Of a stretch of 64,000 nucleotides of DNA, positions 34,101 through 41,584 are shown one piece after another. The position numbers and the translations under genes are program-made. Source of the DNA: Amylostereum areolatum (lineage: Eukaryota; Basidiomycota; Agaricomycetes; Russulales; Stereaceae); the NCBI GenBank assembly GCA_012932865.1, contig SAXG01000019.1, forward strand, positions 434,001 to 498,000. Reading direction: 5' to 3'. Every line of letters starts with the position of its first letter. Within the stretch, counting starts at the first letter, position 1. A model generated the notes under the pieces. That model searched no databases, had not been told where the DNA came from, and was given only the letters and a program-made list of their open reading frames with translations.

Positions 34101-34820
34101 TGCTGTACGATACTGACTCATGCTGTGCTCTTTTACATACGACTGCTTACTTATACTAGGTCTGCTTACTGATCGCCGTGTATTGGTTGCTTACCTAAGT
34201 CTCTCTCCTCTTGTGTATATAAGGCTCGCTCTCGCTGTACATATTCCTTATCTCGAGCTAGTCAATTCTACCGACTTTGCTTGCTTTCCCTTGTCTGTCG
34301 CCGTGTCTGATCGGCTCCCCTCTGTCGTCCTCTTCCTCTGTCAGCTTTGTCGTAACTTGGTGCTGTCGCACTAGTCGTTGCTGACAGATCTTGGTATACG
34401 TACTGGAGAATGTCCTTTTCGGCCTGAAGGACAGCCTTCTCTTGTTCGAGACGGGCTATCGCGGCCAGGACTTGTAGACAGACTGGGTTGCCGCTTAGCT
34501 GCAGCTGCTCGGCACTGGCCGTGTGCAGGATAGACATGCGTGGGGCCAAAGCCGGCGTGAAAATGCTCTCAGCCTGATGGAGATGGATATCTGTTAGCGT
34601 GATACTGATAGGGATGAGAACAAATGTGGCTTACTTGGAATGAAAACCCCATGGGCATTGGTGACACGTGGGAGAGGTGGGCTTGTTCGTTGAAATTGCC
34701 AACTCCGTCGAAAAGGCGAGAGCTGCCGGCAGTGGCAGTAGGCAACGGAGAGGACACGCCAAACTGGTATGGCGTGCGTTCGCGGGCAAAGAAGGGATCG
34801 AGCGGGGAGGGGGACTGCAT
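25109..34820 (-). CDS. Transposon-encoded 601-residue protein, gene split in an intron by a gypsy element
   Basis: Nine exons can be traced: 34820-34635, 34573-34404, 26852-25964, 25911-25889, 25846-25686, 25631-25451, 25396-25300, 25267-25214 and 25153-25109. All junctions are GT-AG, all phases agree, and the total is 1,806 nt. Intron 2 was 56 bp before the 7.5 kb gypsy element entered it. The protein has a Ser/Pro-rich N-terminus, a short coiled coil (ARLEQEKAVLQAEKDILQ), and a central block starting DYRGIPFWTRDEY and ending YPILRLCENHWKVEWL. An acidic run, a Lys/Arg patch and TSEAA-like Ser/Thr/Ala repeats follow. The central block recalls an abundant orphan family of Agaricomycete hypothetical proteins; this is memory, not a search. 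It is likely an accessory transposition or DNA-binding factor, with low certainty. Confidence 0.7.
26892..26896 (+). repeat. Left 5-bp target duplication of the gypsy element
   Basis: GATCT, repeated at 34,387-34,391 directly after the right LTR. Confidence 0.9.
26897..27353 (+). repeat. 5' LTR of gypsy element
   Basis: 457 bp, TG...CA ends (TGTCATGAACGG to GTTGCTGACA). TATATAAG at 27,183-27,190 is the likely core promoter, placing the RNA start near 27,213-27,217. It differs from the 3' LTR at one base (27,125 T against 34,158 A), which indicates recent insertion. Confidence 0.95.
27356..27365 (+). promoter_or_regulatory. Primer-binding site, Tf1-like self-priming
   Basis: AGCTCGAGAT begins 2 nt after the 5' LTR and is the exact reverse complement of ATCTCGAGCT at 27,217-27,226. 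That site lies where the RNA should start, about 30 bp after the TATA box. Tf1/sushi-type elements are known to prime reverse transcription from their own 5' end in this way. The CTCGAG core is palindromic, which raises the chance of coincidence. Confidence 0.6.
27542..27558 (+). other. Perfect small hairpin in the gypsy 5' leader
   Basis: ACGTTTC (542-548) pairs with GAAACGT (552-558) across a 3-nt loop, between the LTR and the first ATG. A packaging or translation role is only a guess. Confidence 0.35.
27825..28202 (+). CDS. N-terminal Gag ORF, in frame with Gag across one TAA
   Basis: 125 codons starting MENWRSQVQEFIPISH and ending EPEVIDLTHL before TAA at 28,200-28,202. The same frame then stays open for 306 nt (an acidic DSDSDTDVEDENC region and beyond) into the Gag ORF at 28,509. 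Either the ancestral Gag was one long protein now cut by a nonsense codon, or there are two products. It carries no recognised domain. Confidence 0.55.
   Translation: MENWRSQVQEFIPISHDAIISLINESKDPWAWHNWKVALGVEELEDSIIDIHFYRLKISEQGNGNLYVYSCPYVTYRYKLEQPPKSFYAPNEKIPVDTRHTHRLLTPGNTPSPTPEPEVIDLTHL
28509..29765 (+). CDS. gag: Gag polyprotein, gypsy element
   Basis: 418 residues from ATG 28,509. A Pro/Val-rich N-terminal part is followed by the capsid-like retrotransposon Gag domain, roughly residues 110-290 (KTPEGFSGKREDFNDWMRSC ... ARTWKAEYEDA ... LDGFKQTKGTTAHEYF). A basic region and one CCHC zinc knuckle, CFRCGQNGHQVRDC (about 338-351), follow; the knuckle packages the RNA. The frame ends in TGA (29,763-29,765) directly after the slippery heptamer GGGTTTT, so Pol is probably made as a Gag-Pol fusion. 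The frame upstream is open to a TAA at 28,200. Confidence 0.93.
   Translation: MAAQWIRTDPQPPLPAELANCTEIGGTWNIVIGQTGSPIQHMNNGTDDAWLMEVNGQWVAIPAVLVAALNLPPPTVNVTAPPITVNPPAVTVSAPAAAAARPPRKKVHAKTPEGFSGKREDFNDWMRSCEEYMRAAEDDLVTDKDKVLFILTYMTGEAARTWKAEYEDAHLANGAMVAWVDFHKALKGAFTDVNEQHRAAVELDGFKQTKGTTAHEYFAKFEQLARKAGYSTAQDPIHLMQLLKHNVYYRTIDSIYDSGHVPQKYEDLKERIILIDGLRQEREDLKTQRSGPMQNQKPKGQGSSNGQQGGQVPWRRDGTGTVHGGKGQPMDVNRVDIKGRCFRCGQNGHQVRDCRVDVKNIRDMWGRDRYTEPPKREARAQTFETPTAWARSLSAEDRKSVMDVLQAQPKVEEKKEGF
29756..29798 (+). promoter_or_regulatory. Programmed -1 ribosomal frameshift signal (Gag-Pol)
   Basis: The heptamer GGGTTTT (29,756-29,762) is in the correct X-XXY-YYZ phase for Gag and is followed at once by the Gag TGA. 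After a 5-nt spacer a stem-loop can form: 768-772 pairs with 794-798, and 776-779 with 787-790, with a 3x3 internal loop and a 7-nt terminal loop. Slipping -1 enters the Pol frame, which is open from 29,762. Confidence 0.7.
29762..33937 (+). CDS. pol: Pol polyprotein with C-terminal chromodomain, gypsy element
   Basis: About 1,391 residues, read by -1 frameshift from Gag; the first codon is TTG, not a start. Domain order: an N-terminal linker; aspartic protease (ALLDSGCTGSCINTKF); reverse transcriptase (DYRKLNEMTIKNRYPLP, LDVRWGYNNVRI, FFGLTNSPSTFQAMMN, VVYLDDILIF catalytic YLDD); RNase H (VEADSSDYATGAVLS); integrase HHCC zinc finger (GHPGRYKTHELI ... CETCQRTK); integrase core with IDF, IVSDRGSVF and the Glu of TDGQTERSN; then a chromodomain (YEVEKIIDSKKVGRGFKYLV, WKGYPDNDNTWEPL). 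The frame is uninterrupted and stops just inside the 3' LTR. The element is probably competent, and the chromodomain predicts targeting to modified chromatin. Confidence 0.96.
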   Translation: MRGLTMYTASEAQVSVSRSSGFVAPRWPGSRLHMRIVDSDCTTTGDIPIMTSLTDSIGTGMRPVVILDTQASICEPSALDMASVSASVLDTALDTHSVLDMDPVKSGTTPCDGRGTAPKSCYMAPGTAQWTLRRLREDKPESAIAILRIWTHHRRRDEATYEAIKEITGMGDELACQALLELATPMQFIRSASAKEQTVIPTQLVVDSKRIVKALALLDSGCTGSCINTKFVQENHIPMRRTARPIPVRNADGTLNTGGPITEYVTLRLNIQDHEENIDLAVSNLGDTDLFIGHEWLKKHNPHIDWKSGSIEFDRCPISCSRPPPLLNIDEDEEEEEEPVHMEKDEQLFAFDWDGYKATYHIRTHASDIAIEEHAKKKEQTFSERVPTAYHEFKDIFDKDDFDKLPERRPWDHAIELTPNFKPVDCKVYPLTLDEQKQLDAFLEENLRSGRIQPSKSPMASPFFFIKKKDGSLRPVQDYRKLNEMTIKNRYPLPLIQELVDKLKGARHFTKLDVRWGYNNVRIKEGDEWKAAFRTNKGLYEPTVMFFGLTNSPSTFQAMMNDLFKDLIHQGVVVVYLDDILIFTHTLEEHRRIVKEVLRILQENKLYLKPEKCEFEKAEIEYLGMIVGGGRVRMDPAKVAAITNWPAPKTKKQLQSFLGFCNFYRRFIKDFSGIAHPMTRLTGKTEWVWDTPQQEAFEELKRRITSQPVLAIPTDDGQFRVEADSSDYATGAVLSQQQDNGKWHPVAFLSKSLSKAERNYEIYDKELLAIMTALEEWRQYLMGARQEFEIWSDHRNLTYFRKAQKLNRRQARWLTELQEYHCTLLHKPGKTMGKPDAISRLAGLEKGEKDNENIVLLKPELFRALNHAGIITNGPDNVFIERIQEATLLRDHAVERALALKVKGWLEHADGTITWQHRLYVPRDKGLRADIIQAHHDGPLVGHPGRYKTHELITRNYWWPAIRDDVRKYVEGCETCQRTKIRHDRIAAPLHPHDPPQAPWEHVSIDFVMPLPVSDGKDAICNVNCMGTKQVVFWATTKDLTEDELAFEYLREVVPHHGIPRKIVSDRGSVFVSKFTTALFQLLGIEGNPSTAYHPQTDGQTERSNMTMENYLRIFVNQRQDNWTRYLPLAMTALNNMVHSSIGMSPNFANYGRELYLGTNPRRETDNPSANEFAQRMRDIYEEARSALKAAQDDQKRFYDRKKDEPIDYKIGDFVWLEAKTRDGQTVIKTARPMQKLDDKRFGPFKILEKVGASAYKLRLPTSWSRKHPVFNESLLSPHNGPAFDNQKAPTPPPPELVQGEEVYEVEKIIDSKKVGRGFKYLVKWKGYPDNDNTWEPLTNLQNAKKRIDDFHREHPGAPKPARLNRWKLLSEEETGSDYDEDVESKEGVMS
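33917..33926 (+). promoter_or_regulatory. Polypurine tract of gypsy element
   Basis: AAGGAAGGGG lies 3 nt before the 3' LTR and would prime plus-strand DNA. It lies within the end of pol. Confidence 0.6.
33930..34386 (+). repeat. 3' LTR of gypsy element
   Basis: 457 bp, identical to the 5' LTR except at 34,158. It is followed by GATCT (34,387-34,391). Confidence 0.95.
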
Positions 34821-35021
34821 GACGACGGGGAAAGGATAACGGACAGTGAGACGATGGTGGCGGTTGGTAAAAGGGAAGGGGAATCAACAAACGCGGGTGA
34901 CGCGGCGGCGGTGTTTGTTGCAACCAAACAGCGGGAGAGGATGGTTTTGGTAGTAGCATGAGGTACCGTGACAATTGGCGGACAGATATCTTATGACATA
35001 TGCATCTTCCAGACGATTAGC
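34821..35021. promoter_or_regulatory. Bidirectional promoter region inside the DNA transposon
   Basis: About 200 bp separate the divergent starts of the 601-residue gene (34820, minus) and the 238-residue gene (35022, plus). The overlapping small frames here are not supported. Confidence 0.45.
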
Positions 35022-35852
35022 ATGACGCTGCCACCGAGACTGCAAGATATCTACCTTTGGAGAGAAAAAAGTGCGGTGGACGGTCCTATCCCTACACCAA
35101 ATCTGCTTTCCGAAGCCGTGTTACATTCTCCGACGAGCGGAAATTTGGTTGCGGGCCCTGCAATTGTACAGTGAGTACACATTGTGCAGGTGAATTCATT
35201 TCGATCTGCTCACCTGAATTGCACAAGACCTGTCAGATACGACTATTTCGGGTTGGGGGATACCGAGACACAGGAAGGACGGTCTGACAAAGACCTTATA
35301 CGCGATGTTGAGGACAACCGAGAGCCTACCCTAGAGGATCAGAAGGACGACGAGCGTGAGTTCTGGTTCCCATCTGAGCTAACAACCAAAGGTGCGTACT
35401 CACACATTATGGATGACCGCAAACGGACAGATAATTGGTCTTTCTCAGTTGATAGCGGGGCGCCGACAACTCGCTCCAACCTGCCCGTCCTGGCGCCGCC
35501 GTTCTTTGATGCGCGAGGGTGCCTCCTCTGCCATCGTCATAGGACGAATGCCCTCTGGTACCGGGACCGCTACCATGATCGCCACGAGGAGCTGTACACG
35601 CTTCAGCAAAAAGCGAAACAACACGAATTGGACGAGGTTCACCATCGGCGCGTGCATGCAAGCGAAGCCGCTCGGTCTCAAATGCTGGTGCAAAGGACCC
35701 TTGACCTAGAACACCAGGTCAACCTTCTCTCGTCTGAGCTCGCGGAATCGCAAGATACCTTGGGGGCCATGACAGATGCCTGTGAACGCGGATTTGGCCA
35801 TCCAGATGTACTTGGGGTGCTGGAGAGACTGGGCTGTATTAGAGAGCATTGA
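35022..35852 (+). CDS. Transposon-encoded coiled-coil protein
   Basis: Starts at ATG 35,022 (MTLPPRLQDIYLWREKSAVD). Exon 1 ends at 35,170. A 57-bp intron joins in phase to 35,228. A second GT-AG segment (35,392-35,448, 57 nt) can be spliced or read through without changing frame. If spliced, the protein has 238 residues. After an acidic middle part comes a Cys/His pair region (CLLCHRHRTNALWYRDRY). A long charged helix (ELYTLQQKAKQHELDEV to LDLEHQVNLLSSELAESQ) predicts a coiled coil, and the end is GVLERLGCIREH. I recognise no family. It is divergent from the 601-residue gene, so the two may be co-regulated accessory transposition genes. Confidence 0.6.
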
Positions 35853-36448
35853 TAAATACACTGGGGTGCGTCAAATCAGAGCAGCTTCGTTCGTAATCAT
35901 CCCACAACAGAGCGAGAGTGAGATGCGGTGAGTGTCGATTCGTCGAAGGCACAGCGGGACAGAATAGTCGGCGTCGCTCCGTGTGAACGGAGAACACGGT
36001 CAAGCGCCCGAGAACATATAAGTATAATGGTTACGTCCGCCATACCGTCGGCGTTCCCGCTCACCACCCTTTGGCGCACAGTTCGACGTGGCCCTTCGCA
36101 TTGACACGAGGGCATCAAGAACACGCACATATGTACCTAGTATGGGCGTGACGGCCTGTCTTGTGTGGCAACGGCACCATGCAGGTGAGCTCTGCCGGCT
36201 TTCTTTTCGTCCCTGCTCGTACGATGTGTGCAGTGCGTTGGTGTGTCGTAAACTCCACTCGTGGACGTTCGCTGCACCTCAGCGGATGACTCTCGCCAAG
36301 GGACTGGCGCGAAGTGCAGCTGGAGATCACGGGGTGGCGCGTTTCGACTGTGCTGCAAAGCATTTGGAGCGGCGAGTTCAAGGACTTGCTTCGACTCTCT
36401 TTCCTTCTTGTTCAGCCGCGACTGCATTACTGACGATTTTGCACCCGC
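35853..36448. other. Transposon interior, no gene identified
   Basis: Several short overlapping frames on both strands with unremarkable composition; none is supported. Confidence 0.3.
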
Positions 36449-37440
36449 ATGCTCGTACTGGCCGAAGAACGAGCGCGTACCAGATCACTCCAACGCGAGC
36501 ACAATGCCAGTGGTGCACGAACAACGACGGCGGCGGCGGTGGGCGATCTGTGTCGGCAGCGGCCTTCGGACAGCAACCGCATCGACGACAATGTCAACGT
36601 TAAGGCGTCTGGATATGCTCTCCCACTGCGAGCGTGCCTCGAGGACGTCCGATCAGCATGGTCCGAACGACGCCACCCGCCGGCCTTCTGCGCACCGCGT
36701 CTCCGAGGACCAGCAGAGCCTCATCGTCGCCGTGAAGGGCAACCCCGACCAGAACATCGCGGGCTACCTCGCCTCCTGGGACATCTCCCTCCGGCCTCCA
36801 GACGATGGATATCTCTGGTCCAGCTGCCACGATCAACCTTCCTATCAGTGAGTGCCAAAGACCTGCTTCGCGCTTTCACACGTAACCGACCGTCACCTGC
36901 CTCTAGATGCATCCCTCACCCGAGAAGACGCATAGCGAAGAAGGCCGATGCGAGCGTGGAGGAGAGGACTCGAGGGTGGCTACGACAACACCATCGACAA
37001 CCACAACGGCATCAAGACACGCGTGCACGCTCTGTCACATGCGCGGACGTGCAGGTACGACGACGGTGACAGCCTCTGGGTGCTCGTGCACGCTGTTCCA
37101 CGTCGGGAGTGCATCGAGGACGACACCACGCAGGATCTCTCCGGAGAACGAGCAGTGCGAGGGGGTTTCTGCACGAGTGCAGGGCAAATGCCACCGGGGA
37201 CCAGTTCCAAAGAGTCAAGGGCGCCCTCACATGCACGAGATGATCGAGGAGGAGCCCGTTGGGACGTTTGCAACGTCGGGGACGAATATGACGGTCGGCA
37301 CGCGTTTGAGAAGTTCCGTTCGCCAATTGGTACGTTGTTGGGCATACACTGCTCTCCACCCCAGTCCCGCTGATGTGTTTACTTCATTCTCGCAGACTAC
37401 GGCACCCAGCTCGACGCAGCGGCGACAACTTCGACGCTGA
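36449..37440 (+). CDS. Possible multi-exon gene of unknown function in the transposon
   Basis: Weakly supported. A plausible first exon reads MLVLAEERARTRSLQREHN. A second piece reads SEDQQSLIVAVKGNPDQNI and continues to GYLWSSCHDQPSYQ (to 36,847). This joins in phase across a 61-bp GT-AG intron to CIPHPRRRIAKKADASVEER, ending before a GTACGA donor near 37,052. The connection between the first two pieces and the 3' end are not resolved. There is no recognised domain. It could be a decayed gene. Confidence 0.25.
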
Positions 37441-37651
37441 CCGTGTTGAGAAGGGGGCATGTACACTTTGATGGCGGGGATACCCAACGCCGACATCTTG
37501 AAGCCGTCGCATAGGTTCCCTCATTGCGAGCCCCATGGGATCATGCTTGCCACCGAGCTTCGCACACGCCGGTTTTCGTACGATACATACACAACACCCT
37601 CTGTATTCTAACTAGTGTACGCTTCAGACTGAATACATAGTACCCCCCCCT

Positions 37652-40600
37652 TCATTCGTCCATCCGCTCGCCTTGCCCCATCATTATAATATCCAGCCCT
37701 GGTTTCTCCACCAAAAAATACTCCTTCTCATCCACATACCCACGCGCGTCGACGATGGCTTGTGACCAGGTCCATGGGATCATGGCCACTACTGACAGGA
37801 TCCCCTTGACAGGTATCACCCGGAATCCTCGACGCCCGCGGTACTTCGCCGACCAGACGGTGCCGTAGGAAAGGCCAAGCATCTCCGCGTCAGGAGCGTC
37901 AAAAACCGATACGAGGGCCAGCGTAAGAACACCGTGCTCGACGAGCGGACCGCGCGCGTCGTGTGCCAGGGCGTGGAGGCGAACTCGGAAGAAGTACTGC
38001 ACCTCTGCGATCTCGTCCGCATCCGCATCCCCTTTGATCTATGCCACATTTTTAATGTACCGTCAAGCATACAAGTAGCGCCAATCATTGAGATGCACGC
38101 ACCTTAACAATGCGGGAAATCCGCGTCCGAGAGAGCTCCTTCTGCGTCTCTTTCCATGCCGACCTCGCTATCTGTCCATTCGGCAGACCTACACGTCCCC
38201 ATTTCCGGACCGCTGTCACTTCCCCATCTTCGCCATTTCCTCCCGCCGCTTTCCAGTACGCAGTAATAAGTGCAGCCTCGTCTTCGGGAAGGGGGCGGAC
38301 CCCGGTATCCATCGGACGCAGCAAGGCATAGTTCTCTTGAAGATCCACGGCTCCTCGTGGCAGCGCATCCGTGTCTGGCTCCAAATCGGGGATCATGGCC
38401 TTGAGCGCATTGACCTGCGCACGACGGATGCCACGCTCCGACAAGTTCGCATAAGGATTGGAATCCAGCTTGAGTTCCAAGCCCAGATCTCCAATGGTCC
38501 GTTCGATAGGCCACTGACCCAAAAGGCCAAGCGGGCCACAACGCGCACACTCCGGGGCCAGATGTGCAACCTGGTGGACGCTGTGCCGGCAGAAATGGAG
38601 GCGTGTCGCTTTGCGTCGATAGTAAAGTTCCTCGAACTCCTTCGAGAACTCGAGGAGGTGCTTTTGGGCCTTGCGAAGCGCGTCCCCTTTGATCTTGTAG
38701 GCGTAGATAATCCGTATGCCAGCAACGAGCTTGCAGAAGTTACGCCAAAATGGACGCGGAAGGATGTGGTAAAAAAGCGCGGGGCCCAGCCCGAACACAT
38801 AAAGCAAGAACTCCCAGGCCTTGTACCCGCTAGACAGTTTCTCTGCAGGGTTCCGAGGGGGGCGCCCAAAAGAGCTCGGCCAAAATGCCGTCACCATCGC
38901 AATACACAGGCCGTGCGCCACCCACACCTCCTTGTCCATGAGGCCGGTCCAATCCCACGTCTTCTTGTCGTCGTTCCGATCACAAAACATGGTTCCACGC
39001 CACAGGGAAAGAAGGAGGTCTGTGAGATTCAGACAAACGAGGTGCATGAGGTCGGCAGGAAACATGGCAGGAATCCCGAGGGTACGCGACTTGTAGATCC
39101 CGCTGAAGATGCTCGGTTTGCAGATGCCAGTCTCCAAGCGACGTGCCTTGTACTCCGCCTGTGTCTGTGCACCTATGAGATGGGCAAGGTTCTCCTCGTA
39201 TCTATACAAAGGACGGAGTAAGATAACGGCGGAAACACGAGCAGTGGATATATGGTCGCGCACCGCACCGATGTCGTCGGAGACTTGATCTCTGCAAGTC
39301 TCTCGAGCTTCACGTCGCCGTGATCGCATCCATGCATGAGGTAGTTGTCTGGACGGAGACATGCGGGGTAGTAATGCGGCGCGCCCAGCTTGTGACGCCC
39401 AACGATGGGGCAATAAAACCGGCACCCACTACGGCCATGGTGTCCAACCATTCCGTCGAGCAATGCCATTGCCGGTGTGTCTGCGGTTCCAAACGCGAGG
39501 AAAGGCCGATCGACTTGCATCGCTTGACGTGAAGCATTCCATACATTGAGTCCTTCACGCTGCAATGCAGCGAGGTGGTGCAACCCGGGGAAAATAAAAG
39601 AATCCAAGTTTTTTGGCTTGTTGGGTCCAGGAATAGCCCCACCGAACGCGATATGTTTCTTCTTGTAGCGCAGACTAGGATCCAGGTCCAGAAAAACCCA
39701 GACGTAAATCCAGCAGTCCGACGCCTTGTTCCGATATAGCTGAGCACCATCCGTAGTGAACAGCACAACACTGTCGGTGGGAGTGAGGTCCTTCTGCCGA
39801 ACGGCTCTTCGGAGGTCTTCCCCGTGGTATACGTCCTCATAGACATCCACCGGCGTCGCACCCTCCTTCGCAAGGATTTCGTCCCGCAGACGGCCACCAT
39901 AGGACATCTTCTCTGCCATCTCGGGAGAGCGGTAGCGCGCTTGGATCTGCGGTCCCAGCGGCACGGTGCGAAACTGAAGTCGGGCCTGCTTGTTCTTGCC
40001 ATCGCTCGCTGCGAGCTTGTCGGGGTCCCATCGGGATGCACCGCAAAGTGGACAGGCTTCTTTATCGGAAAAGGGCCCTGTATACGCCAGGCAGCTATTC
40101 ACGCACATGTCGTGCGTGATGGGCATGACACCACTGAGCTGGGCGATGCGTCGCTTGACCTGGTCATACGAGAGCATTGTCGAGTCGGCGTGTCGCTCGA
40201 GATACGCCTTGCGCACATCGTCGTACGTGTTGCGAGACGCATATGTCACAGCGAGGTATGTCTTGATCGCATGGCGCAGGCCGGCGTCGATTTCGGGTAC
40301 CTCTTGTGGGGGCTTGCGGATCATCTCGATATAGTCGGGTTCGAGGTTGGAGTTGTCCAGCATCGCCGCTTGAAGTGCTTTCTTGAATTGCTCGGCCCAT
40401 TCGATGTCTTGAATGGTATGCGGCGCATTTTCTGCAGTCGGGCGTTGGGTTTCGGGAGCCAAAAGACTTGGATGCTCGTCTTCAGTGGGGAGCGCGTCTG
40501 CTAACGGGTCCACATCGATATTGGGCTCGTCGACGAGATCATCGGCGCTACCGGGGTCTGGAGCGTCTTGAGGTGCAGGAGGAGACGGCGGTACACGATC

Positions 40601-41102
40601 TTGTGCTTCGGTATTGTCGAGGGGTGGTTCAAACGGTGGGCCAGGATCAAGAGGGTGGGGAATCAGCAAGACGTCTTCATTGTCATTTTCTGGTGTATCG
40701 AGTACATGGGAAGTCAACAAATCGATATCCTAAGCAGAAAGAGCACTATTCATTAGTATATGATCATGAATATTAGGAATGGAATCAACGCACCATGGAC
40801 TCCCCTGAGTCTAGTATCTCGGCGTCGTTCACAACCTCCGCCTCTGCAGCATCTCCTGCCAAAACTTCTCCATTGGACGGCCCCGCAATCGACGAGGTTG
40901 AAGCAGCCGTTGTTGGTCTTTTATGTTGTCTTGATGTCGATTCCGAGGGATATGGACGCTTGTGACTTGTCGAAGGTCCGGGATCGTTGTCGAGCAGAGC
41001 CTTGAACGCAGCGGAAATCCGGAACGGGGCATGGCGTCTATATGTTGCTGAGGAGACGTCTGCGTGTCCGTTACAGAACTTTTGACAGGTGCAGATCGGC
41101 AT
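37652..41102 (-). CDS. Tnp2-family (CACTA/CMC-type) transposase
   Basis: Four exons: 41102-40794, 40729-39285, 39201-38103 and 38038-37652. They total 3,240 nt, giving 1,079 residues in frame. Exon 1 has an N-terminal Cys/His cluster (MPICTCQKFCNGH...YRRH) followed by a Ser-rich linker. Exon 2 carries CVNSCLAYTGPF with CPLCGASRWD (zinc-binding pair), FTTDGAQLYRNKASDCWIYV and LDGMVGHHGRSGCRFYCPI, the core typical of basidiomycete Tnp2 transposases. Exon 3 has RRLETGICKPSIFSGI and DLMHLVCLNLTDL. The exon 2 to 3 join uses a weak GTCTCC donor and is the least certain. The protein should bind the inverted repeats and cut and join DNA in the nucleus. No premature stops were seen, so the element may be autonomous. 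Confidence 0.88.
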
Positions 41103-41324
41103 GGAGCGTTGAGGAAGTGACCTTGAGGAAGGCGGGAGTGGAACAAGACTCGTATGTACGACGCACTGTACTTAGTACTTAGAATCAAAATCTGCTCATT
41201 GTGCCGCGTGCGCCGTTTCGGCGGCATCTGCCGGTCATGCCAGTGTGCCTCGCTTTCAGGGGGCTAACTTGATTCTCAAATATTTCGTTTCATCCTGATT
41301 TATCAGAGTCTATCCCAATTTTTC

Positions 41325-41348
41325 CCGTGAGACGGACTTCCCACTGGG
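41325..41348 (-). repeat. Right terminal inverted repeat of the DNA transposon
   Basis: A 24-bp inverted copy of the left end with one mismatch. It ends CCCACTGGG next to the TATGACG duplication. Confidence 0.9.
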
Positions 41349-41584
41349 TATGACGGTTTGCACTTTGGAGTCGCCGGCCTCTTGTCCGGGGAATCTAAAT
41401 GTTGGTGGTCAGATGAATGGAGCACTTGGACTGTAACATCAGGCACATACCTCGACACGGTCTTGATCACAGGGACTTGGCCGGGGTCGAGGACCGCATA
41501 GGATATCCCGCTAAACGTTGTCCCGAGATCAAACGCAAGGACGAGTCCACGTTTGGCGCCGTGGTACGGGGCTCTGGAAAGCAT
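41349..41584 (-). pseudogene. Hsp70-like protein, copy 3, 5' portion (split by transposon)
   Basis: Exon 1 (41584-41451, 134 nt, the same length as in copy 1) encodes MLSRAPYHGAKRGLVLAFDL and continues through LGTTFSGISYAVLDPGQ. Exon 2 begins at 41,394 (FPGQEAGDSKVQTVI) and is cut by the transposon at 41,348/41,349. Its continuation is at 24,621 and below. The 7-bp TATGACG here (41,349-41,355) is the right target duplication. The upstream 300 or so bases match those of Hsp70-1, so the promoter is still attached and may drive a truncated transcript into the transposon. Confidence 0.9.

Larger units (their letters stand above)
26897..34386 (+). mobile_element. Ty3/gypsy LTR retrotransposon, chromodomain (chromovirus) type
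   Basis: A 7,490-bp element with 457-bp LTRs and GATCT target duplications. Order: 5' LTR, self-priming-type primer site, short N-terminal Gag ORF, Gag with CCHC knuckle, Pol (protease, RT, RNase H, integrase, chromodomain), polypurine tract, 3' LTR. It lies in plus orientation inside an intron of a minus-strand gene of the host DNA transposon. Confidence 0.95.
24622..41348 (-). mobile_element. Tnp2/CACTA-like (CMC-type) DNA transposon, 16.7 kb, with nested retrotransposon
   Basis: Bounded by 24-bp terminal inverted repeats and flanked by TATGACG duplications inside an Hsp70 exon. It encodes a Tnp2-type transposase (41102-37652, minus), a 238-residue coiled-coil gene (35022-35852, plus) and a 601-residue gene (34820-25109, minus). 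Without the nested gypsy element and one target copy it would be about 9.2 kb. The subterminal regions are AT-rich compared with the interior. The 7-bp duplication is longer than the 2-3 bp usual for CACTA relatives, so the superfamily call rests on the transposase. Confidence 0.88.

Noticed and set aside
36100..36850. Several 170-200 codon plus-strand frames as independent genes
   Set aside because: They overlap in different frames, share no conserved block, and cannot all be real; only a low-confidence spliced model is listed.
38088..39221. 377-codon plus-strand open frame
   Set aside because: Shadow of transposase exon 3 on the other strand; it has no domain, and the transposase exons join perfectly in phase.
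24622..41348. Reading the whole 16.7 kb as a giant Starship-type cargo element
   Set aside because: No DUF3435 tyrosine recombinase was seen. The ends are inverted repeats with a Tnp2 transposase, and nearly half the length is a nested gypsy element.
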